Assembly: GCA_963169105.1 (NCBI GenBank)
Contig: OY720639.1
Coordinates: 86,348,593-86,412,592, forward strand
Direction of reading: 5' to 3'
DNA from: Ceriagrion tenellum
Lineage: Eukaryota > Arthropoda > Insecta > Odonata > Coenagrionidae
Length of the DNA: 64,000 nucleotides
Of this stretch, positions 12,368 to 24,150 are shown piece by piece (within the stretch, counting starts at the first letter, position 1; every line of letters begins with the position of its first letter). Under the pieces are notes generated by a model. The model made no database searches and was not told the origin of the DNA. It saw only the letters and a list, made by a program, of their open reading frames with translations. The translations under genes and the position numbers were made by a program.

Positions 12368-12720
12368 CAAGTTCTGAAAAATAATGCAGTACTCCACTTA
12401 CCACAATTAATATCCCTGTCGCATTAATAAAATTCTTATGCCGAGAGACAGTACTGGAAATATCCGCTTCCATATCACGTACCATCCTCTCCACAACATT
12501 TCTGGTTCTTATTTCATTTTTATTGTACAAATTTCCTCTGGTAGCGCAGGATTCCTGATCGGTGTCAGTAAATAGTTTCTCAGACCATATCCTGAATCGC
12601 ACAAAATGACCCCATCACCAAAAGCACCACTTTCCCAAAGGATTCTTAAGACCGAATCATCGAAGATGAGTTGGTGTCATGATGTGGTCATGAGTTGATC
12701 CTTGCCATCGAGCAACTTGG
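12368..12720 (-). pseudogene. PIF/Harbinger transposase, C-terminal half, broken
   Basis: The minus strand reads RWQGSTHDH, a frameshift, then IFDDSVLRILWESGAFGDG and LCDSGYGLRNYLLTPIRNPA. After a further frameshift comes LYNKNEIRTRNVVERM. In HARBI1-type transposases these correspond to the W-P-G-S-x-H-D block, the G-D-S-G-Y block with a catalytic Asp, and the R-T-R-N-V-V-E-R block with a conserved Glu. The C-terminal helix region (VSGVLHYF, like AVLHNIA) is recognisable but decayed. The N-terminal third and the TIRs were not found. Cannot be functional. Confidence 0.82.
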
Positions 12721-12939
12721 TCCAGCATCCTTAATCGTTCATCAAATAACGTTTGCGTATTGGGTTATAAGTATCCTTCTCTGTTTCTAATGTTTCAGCT
12801 TGGTTTCTACACGTTAGGTGAACACACAAGTTTAACTAATCATGAAAAGAGGAACAGAACTATTGAATAAACCTAAGGATGAACCAATTTATTAACAGTT
12901 TTAATCATTATGTTTAGCGTATCCGGCGATATATTTTGT

Positions 12940-13400
12940 GGAAATTGAGTACAGATGCCATGATCTCACAATAACAGTTTTTGTTCACTTTCCACAAAAT
13001 TTTATTCACCGACCAAGGTTTCGACATAAGCTATGTTGACTAGCGGAGTTTACACATTATCCTGTGATACGCCTGATTGTAGTGCTTTATACATTGGGAA
13101 AAGTGGACGGGCATCAATACCCGAATAAATTAACACATAAATTGCTGGCACAAAGGTGACTCCTAGTCAAATTTTGCTAAAAACCTCATTGATAATAAAT
13201 ACTGCAGTAAATTTAATGCTACCGTTCTACACAATCAATCTAAAGGGAAAAAATTCGACTTCATGGAGCAGTACGTAATTTCTTCAGCATGTAACAACAA
13301 AAATATACCAATTGTGAATGATTATTTGGATAGCGACCATTCATCGCAGTTGTTATCTATGTCACTGGACTCATCCATTGTGTGACAGCCCGTTCCAAAC
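12940..13400 (+). pseudogene. Penelope-like element, GIY-YIG endonuclease remnant
   Basis: The frame reads SGVYTLSCDTPDCSALYIGK then SGRA. This is the start of the GIY-YIG domain at the C terminus of PLE proteins, where the two motifs appear here as VYTL and ALYIG. After a frameshift it continues ATVLHNQSKGKKFDFMEQY and ends at a TGA near 13384. Stops and a frameshift make it dead. The upstream 80 bp are a diverged copy of the terminal sequence found in the palindrome downstream (GACCAAGGTTTCGAC). The RT domain is missing. Confidence 0.82.
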
Positions 13401-13486
13401 AAACCTCCACCACTTCTCCCAACTGATTACGTCACTTCTCTATACCTTTACGTCATTCCATCCCTACCCTCTACCCCACTCTCCAT

Positions 13487-13912
13487 AAGAACTCCATAGA
13501 AAGTAGTGATTATATTTTTGTTTTATTTCTTGTTCTATACTAGTTTGCAATGCCATTTTGTCGATAAAAAACTGATTGAAATTGATTCCATTACCTCGCA
13601 ATAAAATTTTTTGTTCACTTTCCACCGAATTTCATTTACCGACCAAGGTTTCAACTTGAGCTATGTCATTTTCGAGGTACAATTTTCACGTAATGCAAGC
13701 TTATATATACGTGAAAATTGTACCTCGAAAATGACATAGCTCAAGTCGAAACCTTGGTCGGTAAATGAAATTCGGAGGAAAGTGAACAAAACATTTTATA
13801 GCGAGGTAATGAAATAAATGTCAATCAGTTTTTATCGACAAAATAGAATTGCAAACTAGTATAGAACAAGAAATGAAACAAAAATATAATCACTACTGTC
13901 AATGGAGTTCTT
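13487..13912. repeat. Large palindrome of PLE terminal sequence
   Basis: Arms 13487-13692 and 13708-13912 are near-perfect inverted copies around a 15-bp centre (TAATGCAAGCTTATA region). Each arm carries GACCAAGGTTTC and the GTACAATTTTCACGTA inner end. It lies right behind the GIY-YIG remnant. PLE insertions often have an inverted, truncated partner copy, and this fits that structure. Non-coding. Confidence 0.85.
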
Positions 13913-13941
13913 GATTGGATTAATGATTCTCGGATAATTTG

Positions 13942-14150
13942 TTAAAATTGCTGAAACATTTGTTCTTCTTCAAAGGTGAATCTGTCCTCAAACAGCTTCC
14001 AATTGAACTGATCCCGCCATGCTCGTCTATCCTGTACTGCCTCCCTCAGCTCTTCGTAACTCCTTCCATTCATAATATCTGTCAACATATTATTTCTTCG
14101 TATTCCTCTTCCTCTGTTTCCCTCGTCTTCCTTTCGACTCCCGTTCCTAG
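13942..14150 (-). mobile_element. RTE-like LINE 3' end (family C)
   Basis: The minus strand encodes GRGIRRNNMLTDIM, then SYEELREAVQDRRAWRDQFN and EDRFTFEEEQ. It aligns with the C terminus of the copy ending at 21.59 kb. Only the last ~70 codons of the LINE protein are present. Confidence 0.75.
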
Positions 14151-14589
14151 GGTGGTAGGTTCGAAGCCAACCGACTAACATTTGCACGCTACCCGAATTT
14201 GACCTCACTGCTGACTGAGAGGCAGCAGTCTCAGCAGAAGGCATTAATGACGCAGATGAAGAAGATCGGACCTGTATCAACAGCCACAGTCAAGTTCACG
14301 GAATAGGCCGGGGTACTGCGATGTGGAAGGCAACGGGGAAACCACCGCATTAGTCTCCCAAGAAAATGCAGCTCTGCATTCTAACTATATTATGTTCACG
14401 TATGCAGTGTTTCAAAATCGAAAACATCTATAGTGACTATACGGTAATAGCGTGAGAAATTCCGCAAGGATCTGTCTTGGGACCTGTTTCCTTTTTAATG
14501 CATCTTAATGACTTATGTAATCATGAACTCAAAGGGCATGTTACTGTTAAAGTTAATGGTTGAAGGCGTAACTTTGTGGAATGGCACTA

Positions 14590-14785
14590 CAGACATGACG
14601 AAAAAGAAAAAACTCTTAGTATTTTCCACACTTAAAACTTTTATTCCTGACCCAGGTTTCGATTGCCTTGCAATCATTTTCAACGGTTTGAAAATGATTG
14701 CAAGGCAAGGCTATGATGTCGTAAGCATTCTATGTAGGAGTAATAAAAAAATATTATTATATTATTATTATTCCTATATATGACA
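14590..14785 (+). repeat. Hairpin with PLE-like motif
   Basis: GACCCAGGTTTCGAT is followed by a perfect hairpin, CCTTGCAATCATTTTCA against TGAAAATGATTGCAAGG around a short loop, and then by an ATT-rich run. The GGTTTCGA motif before an inverted repeat resembles PLE termini, but there is no coding evidence. Could also be a SINE tail. Confidence 0.4.
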
Positions 14786-15549
14786 TCCACCAAGCCAGGC
14801 ACTTACTCGTATGTCATTCTTTCCATCGAACCATGAATTATATCAAACGCAGTTTTGAAATATAGGCGTAAAAACATTTAGCTTTCTTCTATATTCAGAA
14901 TAACTATAGAGGAATCAGTTCTCATTGTAAAGTAGTACGTTTTGAATGTTTTCTGACTCTTGGGAACGACGAGATGCTTCTATCACGACGAGGGAGTAAA
15001 ACGTTTCCCTTCCACTCTGAAAACGAAGCCAATCTTCACCGCGGTATTTGTAGCTCCTTTATCTAATCTTCCATAGATTACTCTCGGAAGTATCATTCCC
15101 GTGGGATGTTGAATCGCGGCCTCATAGCTCAACTGTTCTCGTCAAGCTAGATTTTTTCAATGGAATGGATTTAATGTAGAGCAAAACGCGAATGGCGACA
15201 TCGTCATTGGATCATTTGCTGCCATGGATCGCGGAAAACTGGCCATAAACACGATTCGTACGTATTGTGGAGAGTGAGACTCAAACAATGGAAATTACCT
15301 AAAAAAAGGTGTAAACACACAATAAGAGGAGAAAAGAAAAAAAAGCACCAAGAGCCATGAAATTAGTTTTTCTTGAGGAAAAACAGGTGCATGGATTTTT
15401 AAAATCCAAATTTTCCTCCAAAATTGAGTGGAAATTTTGTAAAATGCAGAAATAAAAAGAGAAAATTTCCATAAATATGATTGAGGAAAATTGCTCATTT
15501 TATTCCCGCATCAATCCGTGGATTTTTTAAGAAGTACAGGAATCATTTG
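14786..15549. other. No recognised feature
   Basis: Nothing recognisable. A purine-rich, AT-rich stretch lies at 15300-15480. Confidence 0.4.
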
Positions 15550-15660
15550 TTTAAGTATTCTACCGGTTGACTGGTAGGTTTTTGGACAGTTTTTCTCCTA
15601 CCGGCACATCGCTCCGTTATGGCTTCCTTGTTTGACCCGCCTTTACATCCCTCTCAACAA
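15550..15660 (+). repeat. Short dispersed repeat
   Basis: TATTCTACCGGTTGACTGGT and GTTTTTGGACAGT recur in variant form at about 63468-63505. Class unknown. Confidence 0.45.
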
Positions 15661-16019
15661 TTACGTGCACACCCAACTTTTTCCACATTGTTACACACCC
15701 AGGGTACTAGGGTGCCCACCTCTAGTTTTTCTTTATTTCTGAGTCAGCATGTGGACAGAATAACTTCAAATCAATATGCTTCACTAAATAAACATCAATA
15801 GAGAGTATGTAATCACTTTGAAGTCCCCAAGCCTTCTACAGCTTCCATTAAGAGAGACAGGAATGAGGCCACGCAAGTCGCGAATGGAGCGTTTTCACCT
15901 GTTAGGGCCGTTGCGTAGTACTAACTGATTTGCCATAATATTGTTACAATTATTTATTCAATAAGCAATGTGACCTCAAAAACTCATTTGAAGATGTTGT
16001 TAATCAATTTCTCGGAATG

Positions 16020-16805
16020 AACTTCATTTTTCAGGCAGTGGGCACCCGGGTGTTTCCACTGAGGTCATGCACTTTGAAGCTATTTTTTTACCTATTTTTT
16101 TTATGTATTTTACCCGTAAAGGTAGGTTTTGTTCAATGTCAGAGAATCTCCTCCCAGTCTGTAACACATTCAGGGGCCTATCTCTCTCTAGCATATCCTT
16201 CTTCGCCTCTGCATAAAACCTACCCTTCTTCATCCCGTCCATGTAACTTACACTTACTTTCTTTCCCTACCCTGCCTGCCCAACATCCTTCCCTCTATCA
16301 CACTCTTCAGCAACCCATCCCCCTTTATTACATCCTTCAGCCATCTACCCTGCCTATCCCGGATTTCATTCAGAAGTTTCCTCTCCTTGCCCACCATCTC
16401 AAGCACTCCTTCGTAAGTCTTTCTTTCCGTCCTCTTAACCTTCTCCATCCTTCTCCACACCCACATCTCAAATGCCTGCAGCCTATTCTCGTCCTCCTTT
16501 CTCAGGGTCCACGTTTCTGCCCTATACCACGCTATGCTCCATATCAAGCTCTTCACCAGCCTCTTCTTCGCATCCTTACCCATTGCTGCCGTCGTCAACT
16601 GTCTGTTATTACTTAACGCCTCCTTAGCTAGCCCTATTCTCTCCCGTATGTCTTTACTACAGTGCCCGTTTTCCCCCAGCGTGCTACCTAAGTAAGTTAA
16701 CTGTTCTACTTGCTCTAGTTTGTGTCCGCCAACTTTAATCACAAGCTCCGCTTTCTTTATCCTAGAGAATCTCATTACTTTCGTTTTCTTATGATTTATC
16801 TTCAT
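16020..16805 (-). mobile_element. RTE-like LINE (family B), C-terminal coding remnant
   Basis: The minus strand keeps a 183-codon open stretch (16805 to 16254) with KINHKKTKVMRFSR, the LEQVEQLTYLGSTLGENG block, and ETWTLRKEDENRLQAFEMWV. These belong to the thumb and C-terminal region after the YADD box in RTE-like reverse transcriptases. After a frameshift it continues through GMKKGRFYAEAKKDMLERD. A second copy lies at 60.1-62.0 kb. The catalytic core is lost by 5' truncation at about 16805. Confidence 0.85.
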
Positions 16806-17284
16806 TCCGAATATCCCGCACTATGAAAAAAAATTGTCAGTGGTTTTTGGTCAGTGGTGGCTTTTAAAAGAGTTAAATAATGGAGATCACGAGGCTAAGA
16901 TGAAACTTTTAATTATTACTGTGGTTAAAAGCACAAATATGACAGGCTGGGCACCCGGGTGTGCACGTAAGGGTTAAATTTCTCATATCGTCTCCCTATT
17001 CATACATCGTCCGTAATTCTTATCTTCTTTCTTCCTCTTCCCCTTGTTCTTCCCTCTGTTATTCTCTTCATCATTCCCTACCCTTTCAAAACGTCCTACA
17101 TTCATCCCTCCTGCCTCCTTCAAACCTCCATAATTTTAGCTAGCGGGAGCATGTTAAAGCTTTATCTAACAATGTGCATAAAACACTGTACCAATTAAAG
17201 CACTTGAGGTATTTGATCCATCCCTATTTTACTTCGCCAGAAGTTGGTTCAAACTCTTGTATTCTGAAATTTTGATTATTGTTC
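16806..17284. other. No recognised feature
   Basis: Includes a pyrimidine-rich tract at about 17030-17130. No homology recognised. Confidence 0.4.
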
Positions 17285-17745
17285 AATTATTTTCTTAAGA
17301 TGTAAACACAGAACTCTTCAATAAGTTACAGCGCCTTCAAAACTTCTGTTTGCGTTTTATTTTTAACATCCGCTACAATGAGCGTGTCACGCCCTATAAT
17401 ATGAAACAAAATGCCTGAAATAGGATAAACGCCGAATACTTAAAAAGGATTTGTGCTAGTTTAAGGCACTGAAATCCAAAAATCCGTCGTATTTGTATGA
17501 AAACTTTATATTCAATGGAAATACCGGTAATAGATCAAATCGATCAAATCACTGAGATATTCAATGTTCCTAAATATCGTTCCTTAATATTTGAGCACTC
17601 CTTCCTCGTTACCTTCTGCAAGCTATGGAATTGTTTACCTGAAAATGATAGAACCCCTTCTGCAATTTCGATACTCACGAGAAATATGACAGATCATTTA
17701 TGCAACTTAGCAACTAAATCTTCTCAGGTCAAATCGATATGATCA
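17285..17745 (+). mobile_element. Jockey/I-type LINE, RT C-terminal remnant
   Basis: In two frames the sequence reads KLQRLQNFCLRFIFNIRYN then ERVTPYN, and later FEHSFLVTFCKLWNCLPEND. These match the C-terminal tail of jockey/I-group reverse transcriptases (R-x-Q-x-x-x-N-x-C-x-R-F ... S-F-x-V-x-x-x-x-L-W-N-x-L-P). Stops interrupt it near 17415-17470. Catalytic domains absent. Confidence 0.75.
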
Positions 17746-18255
17746 ATTCTTGAAGTGTGATTTCATATCTGTGCATTGCAATGTTGAATGAGATTCGTCA
17801 TGTTCTATCGTATTACCATACTGTTTGAGGTTGTGTCTATTACTTTACCTCCCATTATGCTTAATGTGTGATTAATACGATTGATTATTTATGCCGCCTG
17901 TTTTAATTTCTCAATCTCTAATGTTTGATGTACTGTGTACTGTTACCCTGATTTTCATATGTTATGAATTATATTATTTAGGTACTGATTATTGTTGGTT
18001 TATATGTGGTGCTTCTTAATGAAATTATTTTGTATTGCTCTCACCATTGACCCCATTTGTTGTGGCATGTAATTACGCTTCAACATTCCAGGGAACTTAC
18101 TGTCCCAGAAAATTAACACTCACAGATATTTCAAATTACTGACTCTTCCAATTTGAAAACAGCTAAAGGTATTTTTTTTTATTTCAGTTAGTACGAGGGT
18201 AGACCAATTTTACATAATCCAGAGGAGGACGATTTCCAATATGATAGAATATTTA
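17746..18255. other. No recognised feature
   Basis: AT-rich; may include 3' UTR of the preceding jockey-type fragment, but no tail was identified. Confidence 0.4.
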
Positions 18256-18468
18256 TCAGCCCAGTACTGCTCCTCGCTCCATATCAAGGTTTTCACCAGC
18301 CATTTCTTTACGTCTATACTCATTGTCGGACTCACTCATTAACTCCCTCCTTTTTGAAAATTCTTCTATAGCTAAGGCCATTCTACATAGTATGTCCCCG
18401 ACCACTTTATCCCCTCTCCACCGAAATACCACCCAGATAGGTCGAAAAACAGTTTTCCTCATCCCCAA
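18256..18468 (-). mobile_element. RTE-like LINE (family B) fragment
   Basis: Two frames on the minus strand give MALAIEEFSKRRELM and MSIDVKKWLVKTLIW, which align with LAKEALSNNRQL and GKDAKKRLVKSLIW in the 16-kb copy. Short and broken. Confidence 0.65.
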
Positions 18469-18753
18469 ATAATCAAGTCACATCCTGCATTGCCATTGAA
18501 TTGAGTCACATCCTGTCTTGAAAACTACTTAAACGCCTTTACGTAGGTAGAAACCATTGAGGTAGATGCAGAGGGCGGTTGCTATTCGTTCTAGTGCGAG
18601 AAGCTGCAGCCAGTCCGCCATCTTCGTTAACCCTCATTTTCATATAGCGCTTGCGGGATAATGCACTAATTGTGCAATTTTACTACGTTTTCATCGATAA
18701 CTTACTAGAAACCAGCATGCACTTACTTCTTAAATGAGTTTATTGTTTATTTA

Positions 18754-20095
18754 ATACATACATACCAATCACGCCGTTCCCTTTCGGGGTAGGCACAGTC
18801 AAAATGTTTCACTTATTAATACATATTTGTACACTTAACTCTGTTTCAATAATTTCCTCTATACTGACCTATCCTTGCAAACCTCTTTTGCCTCATTTAC
18901 CCCCATACACTGCTTCATACACGCCTTCCTGTTTTTAAGACTCATAATATTCCTTCTCCTAAGAATTTCCTCGACCACATTCAACCACAACTTTCTCGGC
19001 CTATCTCTACCTCTAGCACCATTCATTTCACTCTTATATATCTGTTTCGTTATTCGGCTCTCATCCATCCTCTCAACATGGCCAAACCAACGAAGCACAC
19101 TACTTTCATAAATGTCCATTACTGGAGCATCTAACCCACATTCATTTATTACCCACTCATTCCTCACCCTATCCATTCCACTTTTGCCGCAAATACTCCT
19201 CAGATAACTCATACCCACGGCGTTTAGTCTACTCTTATGTATATTCTGACATACCCATGTTTCACTACCATACAACAAAGTGGGGAGAAGCACACTTTTG
19301 TACGCGGCGATTTTCGCTTCCTTAGACAGGCACTCATTCCTTGATTTGTTCCACATGCTACCTAAAACTTTCCTTCCAGCATTCGCACGTCTCTTTATCT
19401 CTTCATTTATCCGTCCATCTTTTGTAAACATCTTACCTAAGTACACAAAATCATCCACTTGTTCAATTACTTCACCTTCCGCCCTCATCAAACAGTTATT
19501 CTCCCCATTTTCCTGATCAAAAACTACTACTTCAGTCTTGCACGCATTAACCTCAATTCCATTCTCTCTGTTGATTCACAAAACTTACCTAGGAGCTTCT
19601 GTAATCCCTGTTGGCTCTCTGAGATCAAAACAGCATCATCCGCATATAGTAGAACTCGCACGTTTGCATTTCCAATCATAACATCGTCGTTTTCACTACA
19701 TGCATCTCTAACACATTTATCCATAAATACATTAAATAGCCATAGTGACATTACGCATCCTTGCTTTACGCCCTGTTTTATTACAAACCATTCACTTAGA
19801 ACCCCGTTAACTCTCACACTTGCCTTACTATTATCATACACTGCCATCATAACATTCAATAACTGCCCATTCACTCCATAGTCCTCCAAAACCTTCAACA
19901 ACTTCTTTCTACTTACCCTGTCACATGCCTTCTCTAAATCAATAAATTCACAATATACTTTCTTTCGGACGTTCATACATTTTTCTATCACTAGCTGAAG
20001 CGTAAAAAGCTGGTCACTACATCCTCTCCCAGGCATAAACCCGCACTGCACACCCCATATTCTGTCGGAAGTAATATTTCTCACTCTTTCGATTA
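18754..20095 (-). mobile_element. Non-LTR retrotransposon (family A), 5'-truncated
   Basis: The element reads on the minus strand and ends at 18754 in a GTATGTAT-type microsatellite tail, as in the copy at 45.74 kb. The 3' UTR is short (about 100 bp). The 5' end at about 20095 is a truncation inside the RT domain, so the endonuclease is missing. The coding part is described separately. Confidence 0.85.
18859..20084 (-). pseudogene. Reverse transcriptase of family A LINE, one frameshift
   Basis: Starting at 20084, the frame carries QCGFMPGRGCSDQLFTLQ (finger region), FIDLEKACDRV (motif A, Asp present), GVKQGCVMSLWLFN (motif B) and LLYADDAVLISES (motif C with both Asp). Near 19562 a single-base indel shifts the frame: GIEVNACKTEVVVFDQ continues in the next frame into FVYLGKMFTKDG, LLYGSETWVCQ and GARGRDRPRKLWLNVVEEIL, to a stop at 18859. 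Apart from this shift about 400 codons are open, so this is one of the youngest coding remnants here. No endonuclease. Confidence 0.88.
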
Positions 20096-20911
20096 AAATT
20101 AAATTGCTAATTTACCTTAATTACTTCGATTTAATAAGTTAAATAATAAGCAATAAGTCAAGTTAATTAATTTCGATTTAAATGCTAATTTAATTAAATA
20201 AAGTATAATCTCGCATTTTCGCTGAAAACTATTGTCGCCGTCAAAATAGTATAGCTGGATATACTATTTATCACTGGAAAGAAAATGTATTTACCTTTAA
20301 AATGAAATACATTTTGGATCTATGTTATTCGCCTGCCTGATGTTAGCTTTAATAGAATGAATAAAAACAGTAAAATCGTCTAACTTCGCTACTTGGTTAT
20401 GTTTACAAATTGTGGAACACCAATGGTTAATCAAAGAAAAGCCAAACTCTTATCAAAAATAGAGTATATAATCATGGAGCCATAAGCAAGTTTTCAACGA
20501 GCGTCCATCGTTGCTCAACTGTCAATACGCGATACACTTAGAAATTGATTGGAGTAAACAATTTTTGTGCGAAGGATTTGTAACTGAAACAGTAGGTACC
20601 TCATAAATAATATTTGAAAAAAATAGCGAGAGCAATTTTTTCTAATAAAACTGGAGATATTAATTATCATCCGCATTTCCGATGATAACTAATGTAAAAC
20701 CTTGTAGAAATCATAACACTAAGCAGCCAGCATATGTGTTAAGTGTTACTTGCCTTAAATTTTAAACTGACAGAGGATATTTATGCTTCACATCCGCTAA
20801 TTCGTTCATTCCGAGATGCTATCCTTAGGAAAGTATGGAGAGAGCAGAATTAAACAATATGGTTACTATGTTGGTTGTCAAGCTTCATTCTGATTACGCT
20901 ATGCCCTCTCC
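20096..20911. other. No recognised feature
   Basis: AT-rich, with a TTAATTAA/ATTTAA-rich stretch at 20095-20210. No coding evidence. Confidence 0.4.
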
Positions 20912-21590
20912 TAAATGTTCAATATGTCACCATTGATTGGAAAAAGGCTAGAACAAATACCATTCTTTAGATACCTCGGAAGTGTCATAACAAGGAATGG
21001 AAGCTGTACAACAGAAATAAAAAGTAGAATATCACAGAGAAAGGCGGCCTTCAGTAAAGTCAACCAACTACTCTCAGCCAAAGCAATGAACATAGGCTTA
21101 AGGAAAAGATTTGTTAAATGTTTTATTGAGAGTGTAGTGCTTTATGGATCAGAAACATGGACAGTCATGAAGAAAGAGGAAAAATATCTAGAGGGTTTGA
21201 AATGTGGCTATGGAGAAGTCAAGGAAAGATTAAAATGATGGAGTGATAAAGTGAGAAACGAGGAAAAGTTAGCAAGGATGAATGAGAAAAGGAATATCTT
21301 ATGATCAGTAAGAAAGAGGAAGGCAAACTGGATGGGACACGTCCTGAGGAAAGATTGCCTGCAGAAGAGAATATTAAAAGGAAAGCTCGAGGGAAAGAGA
21401 GGGAGAGGAAGACGAAGAAAGAATATGCCGACATATACTGTGTATGGATGGAGTTACGAAGACTTGAGGGAGGCAGCACAGGATAGACGAGCATGGAGGG
21501 AGCAGTTCAATAGAAACCTGTCTGAGGACAGATTCAGTTTGGAAGAAGATTCCCTCTCAATTACAATGGTTCTCTCTTTATCTTAATGGA
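20912..21590 (+). mobile_element. RTE-like LINE 3' end (family C)
   Basis: The plus strand reads FFRYLGSVITRNGSCTTEIK, RISQRKAAFSKVNQLL and VLYGSETWTVMKKEEKYLEG. After frameshifts near 21235 and 21300 it continues GHVLRKDCLQKRILKGKLEG and YEDLREAAQDRRAWREQFN. This is the C-terminal region after the RT catalytic core in RTE-like proteins. The 5' part is missing. Confidence 0.82.
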
Positions 21591-22369
21591 AATTATGAAG
21601 TGTTCCAATCTTAACGGTTGGAATACTTCAAAATCTCCTTAGCTACATTAATGGTCTTGCAATATGCTACTAAATTACGCTAGGTCTGTCTCAGTATGTG
21701 GAATGGTATTTTGACCTGCGGCTAATGCCATTTTATCCCAGGAAAATGCAATTACATTTTCCTCGAAAATTTCTTTAAATTTATATTCTGATTGTATTCT
21801 CTCCATTCCTAAACACTATAGCACCGGGTTTTTTAAAATGCCGATAGGAGCCTGACTGTGCGAAAAACTGCGTTAGAAGTGAAGCACAAAAATTGTAAGA
21901 CAAAGCCTTCCGGGAAAGTGGACGGATTACTTAGAACTTCCTCATGATTAAGAAGACGTATCTTTAATCACATTCGTTTGAAACGAGTGTTTCATAATAA
22001 AGAGAAGATATGACGTGAGATATATCAGTATAGGAATATGAAAATATATCACAGGAAGTGAAAGTGAGAAATGCCGTTGGAAGAGATATCGCGCGTTATG
22101 AGTCAGAATAAAATGGAATGCAGAGATTTGAGCGCCATTAACTGTGTCATGAGATAAAGGTGTCGGTTCGAAAGAAATCGAGAAATGTAGCAACTCCATT
22201 CATTTAACTGAAGCCATTCATTCTCTCCATAAAAATACGGAAATATTGATTGATCGAAAAAATGCCCAGCACAGAAAATTACAACAAACAAAGGTGTTCG
22301 GTAAGGGTGTACCTTTTCGTTCACATTATTCAATGTATACATGGGTGACTTTCATAGAGAATGGAAGAA
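21591..22369. other. No recognised feature
   Basis: Nothing recognisable; short frames only. Confidence 0.4.
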
Positions 22370-22650
22370 AGTAACACCACCGGAAATAATAAGAGGAGAA
22401 AACGAATTTTCAAGCTCAGTACTATATGCGGATGACCCATTTTATAGCAGAGGGCAACGAAGATCTTTTACGACTAGTTGACTGTAAATTAAATGATATC
22501 TGAAGACTTTGACTTGAAATTATCAAAAAACCAAGACAATAGCATTTCTACGAAAGTAAATAATCCGAACCAAAATAAAAACTAAAAATTATATCTTATA
22601 TCAGGTCTTACACTTAAGATATTTGGGAGGCGGAATCACTTGATCCAAAT
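22370..22650 (+). mobile_element. RTE-like LINE, RT core fragment
   Basis: Frames include VLYADDPF (degraded YADD box), NEDLLRLVDCKLNDI, LKLSKNKTIAFLRK and VLHLRYLGGGIT, the region between motif C and the YLG block. Multiple frameshifts. It stops abruptly at the CR1 3' end that begins near 22658, suggesting the CR1 copy inserted into it or truncated it. Confidence 0.65.
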
Positions 22651-22657
22651 GTACATA

Positions 22658-23175
22658 CTGCCCTGCGAGCCGACTCATGGGCTTGCGGCAGGGAATGTTA
22701 GTACATCAGCCGTGTCAAAGCAAGGGATAAGGTTTTGGGAGGTGAAATGGTGACGTGTGTTATGGGAGTGTATTTAGTGGAGCTCAGTTTTTATTGTGGT
22801 CGCTTACTGTGCGCGGAAAGAATGAGTTTTTGTGTATGGGTACCAATTTGTTCGGCAATGTATCTCTTTTATTTTATGGCTTCTGTCAGACCTAGAGATA
22901 TAGTGAGGCGTCATGATTATATTCTCTGTGTCGCTCTGAAACACACCACTTCTGAATTTCTCAAGCAACCTAAACCTAGCGTGTAGCCTCCGAGTCTCTA
23001 CTTAGGGGCTCCCACCTTAATCCCTCAAGAAGTTGTGAAACACTGTATGATTGCTCGTTGTAGTTTTTAACGGAGCGTGCAGATTTTCTTTGTTTTTTAT
23101 TACTTTTTTTGTTTAAATCTTTGAGACCAGGGTCCCAAATACTAGCGGCGTATTCGAGATGTGGCCTAACCATGG
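22658..23175 (-). mobile_element. CR1-like LINE 3' end (family F tail)
   Basis: The minus strand begins VRPHLEYAASIWDP and continues KKQRKSARSVKNY and SVSQLLEGLRWEPLS before a stop near 22980. A 320-bp 3' UTR follows, ending at a GTATGTACAT-type tail. The UTR (CCTGCGAGCCG block, GTGTCAAAG block) is shared with 39.1-40.3 kb and 62.9-63.2 kb. Only the last ~65 codons of the ORF survive. Confidence 0.8.
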
Positions 23176-23484
23176 TGAGGTAGCACTTATGAAGAGGATT
23201 GAGACATTATTGATGAAACTACCAATTACCAAGGGATGTGAGGAACTTTTAGAAGTGCACTGACGGGTGAAATCACAAAATGAACTCTAATTATATATTT
23301 TAAAAAATCGAGAGCGTAGAAACTACACAGGACAGAAGTGAAACTTCCTCAGTTTGAAATACAACCAAATCTCATATAAATTTACGTAATTGAATTAATT
23401 TGTTCCTTGTAAAATTGCGGTGATGAGAGGGAAATCATCATGAGTCACAGTAAACATATATTTAGGGAGAGTAGAAATCGTGTT
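23176..23484. other. Flank 3' of Helentron remnant, unassigned
   Basis: AT-rich; the 3' terminus of the Helentron probably lies here, but I could not identify a hairpin or terminus with confidence. Confidence 0.35.
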
Positions 23485-24150
23485 TTATTCATTATCATCA
23501 TACTTTAGAGATGATACGATCGGTTTATAGTAACTAAAATACGATATATATGCAGTTGATCTCATTTCCTCTGAATATCTGGCAATGACAGCATCAATTG
23601 TTGCCCCGTCTTTCGTCATTGATACTGATGGATCATCATTCGTTCTCAAATTGAATTTTTCATTCAGGAATTGAATCAGTGGCAGAGCTTCCGGATAGGC
23701 AAAGTTGAGATTGAAATCACCACGCAAAATCACTGGCATCCTGTCGCAGTCTTTCCTAAGGACATCTGATACCTCGGGCGTATAAATATAAAAGACTTCG
23801 TAAATGATTTCTATGATATTTTTAATCGACTGATTTGGTGATAAGTACTCAACAACGGTGATAACTGTTTGTCCGTTTTCTAGAAAGCAGCGGGCAGCAC
23901 AAATATCCCCTGCGTTTGTGGTATTCACTGCTAAAGAAGTCGTCTGATATACGTTCACGTCCATGTTAGCAGTGGTGATGATCGTGTTATTGTTTGCGTT
24001 GTTGTAGATGGCAACACCACCATTTCTCACATGAGAACGTTTGAACTGCACCACGCAATTGAAATTAGGCATTGTCATTTCTTCGTCATTCCTCAATCAC
24101 GTCTCAGAGAGAACTAAAACGTTTGAATTATTGACGATTCCATCGTTGAG
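23485..24150 (-). pseudogene. Helentron C-terminal endonuclease domain, broken
   Basis: The minus strand reads NNSNVLVLSET, then a TGA where Trp of the SETW motif would be, then LRNDEEMTMPNFNCVVQFKR and GGVAIYNN. Further on are GDFNLNF and, near the end, SYYKPIVS. These are the blocks of the APE-like endonuclease/exonuclease/phosphatase domain. The last block normally has His (S-x-H-x-P); Tyr here suggests an inactive site. In Helentrons this domain is fused after the helicase, which matches the order seen. A frameshift separates it from the helicase frame. Confidence 0.8.

Noticed and set aside
16017..16616. 199-codon open frame on the plus strand
   Set aside because: It is the antisense shadow of the family B LINE coding sequence, with a low-complexity Pro/Ser/Leu-rich translation.
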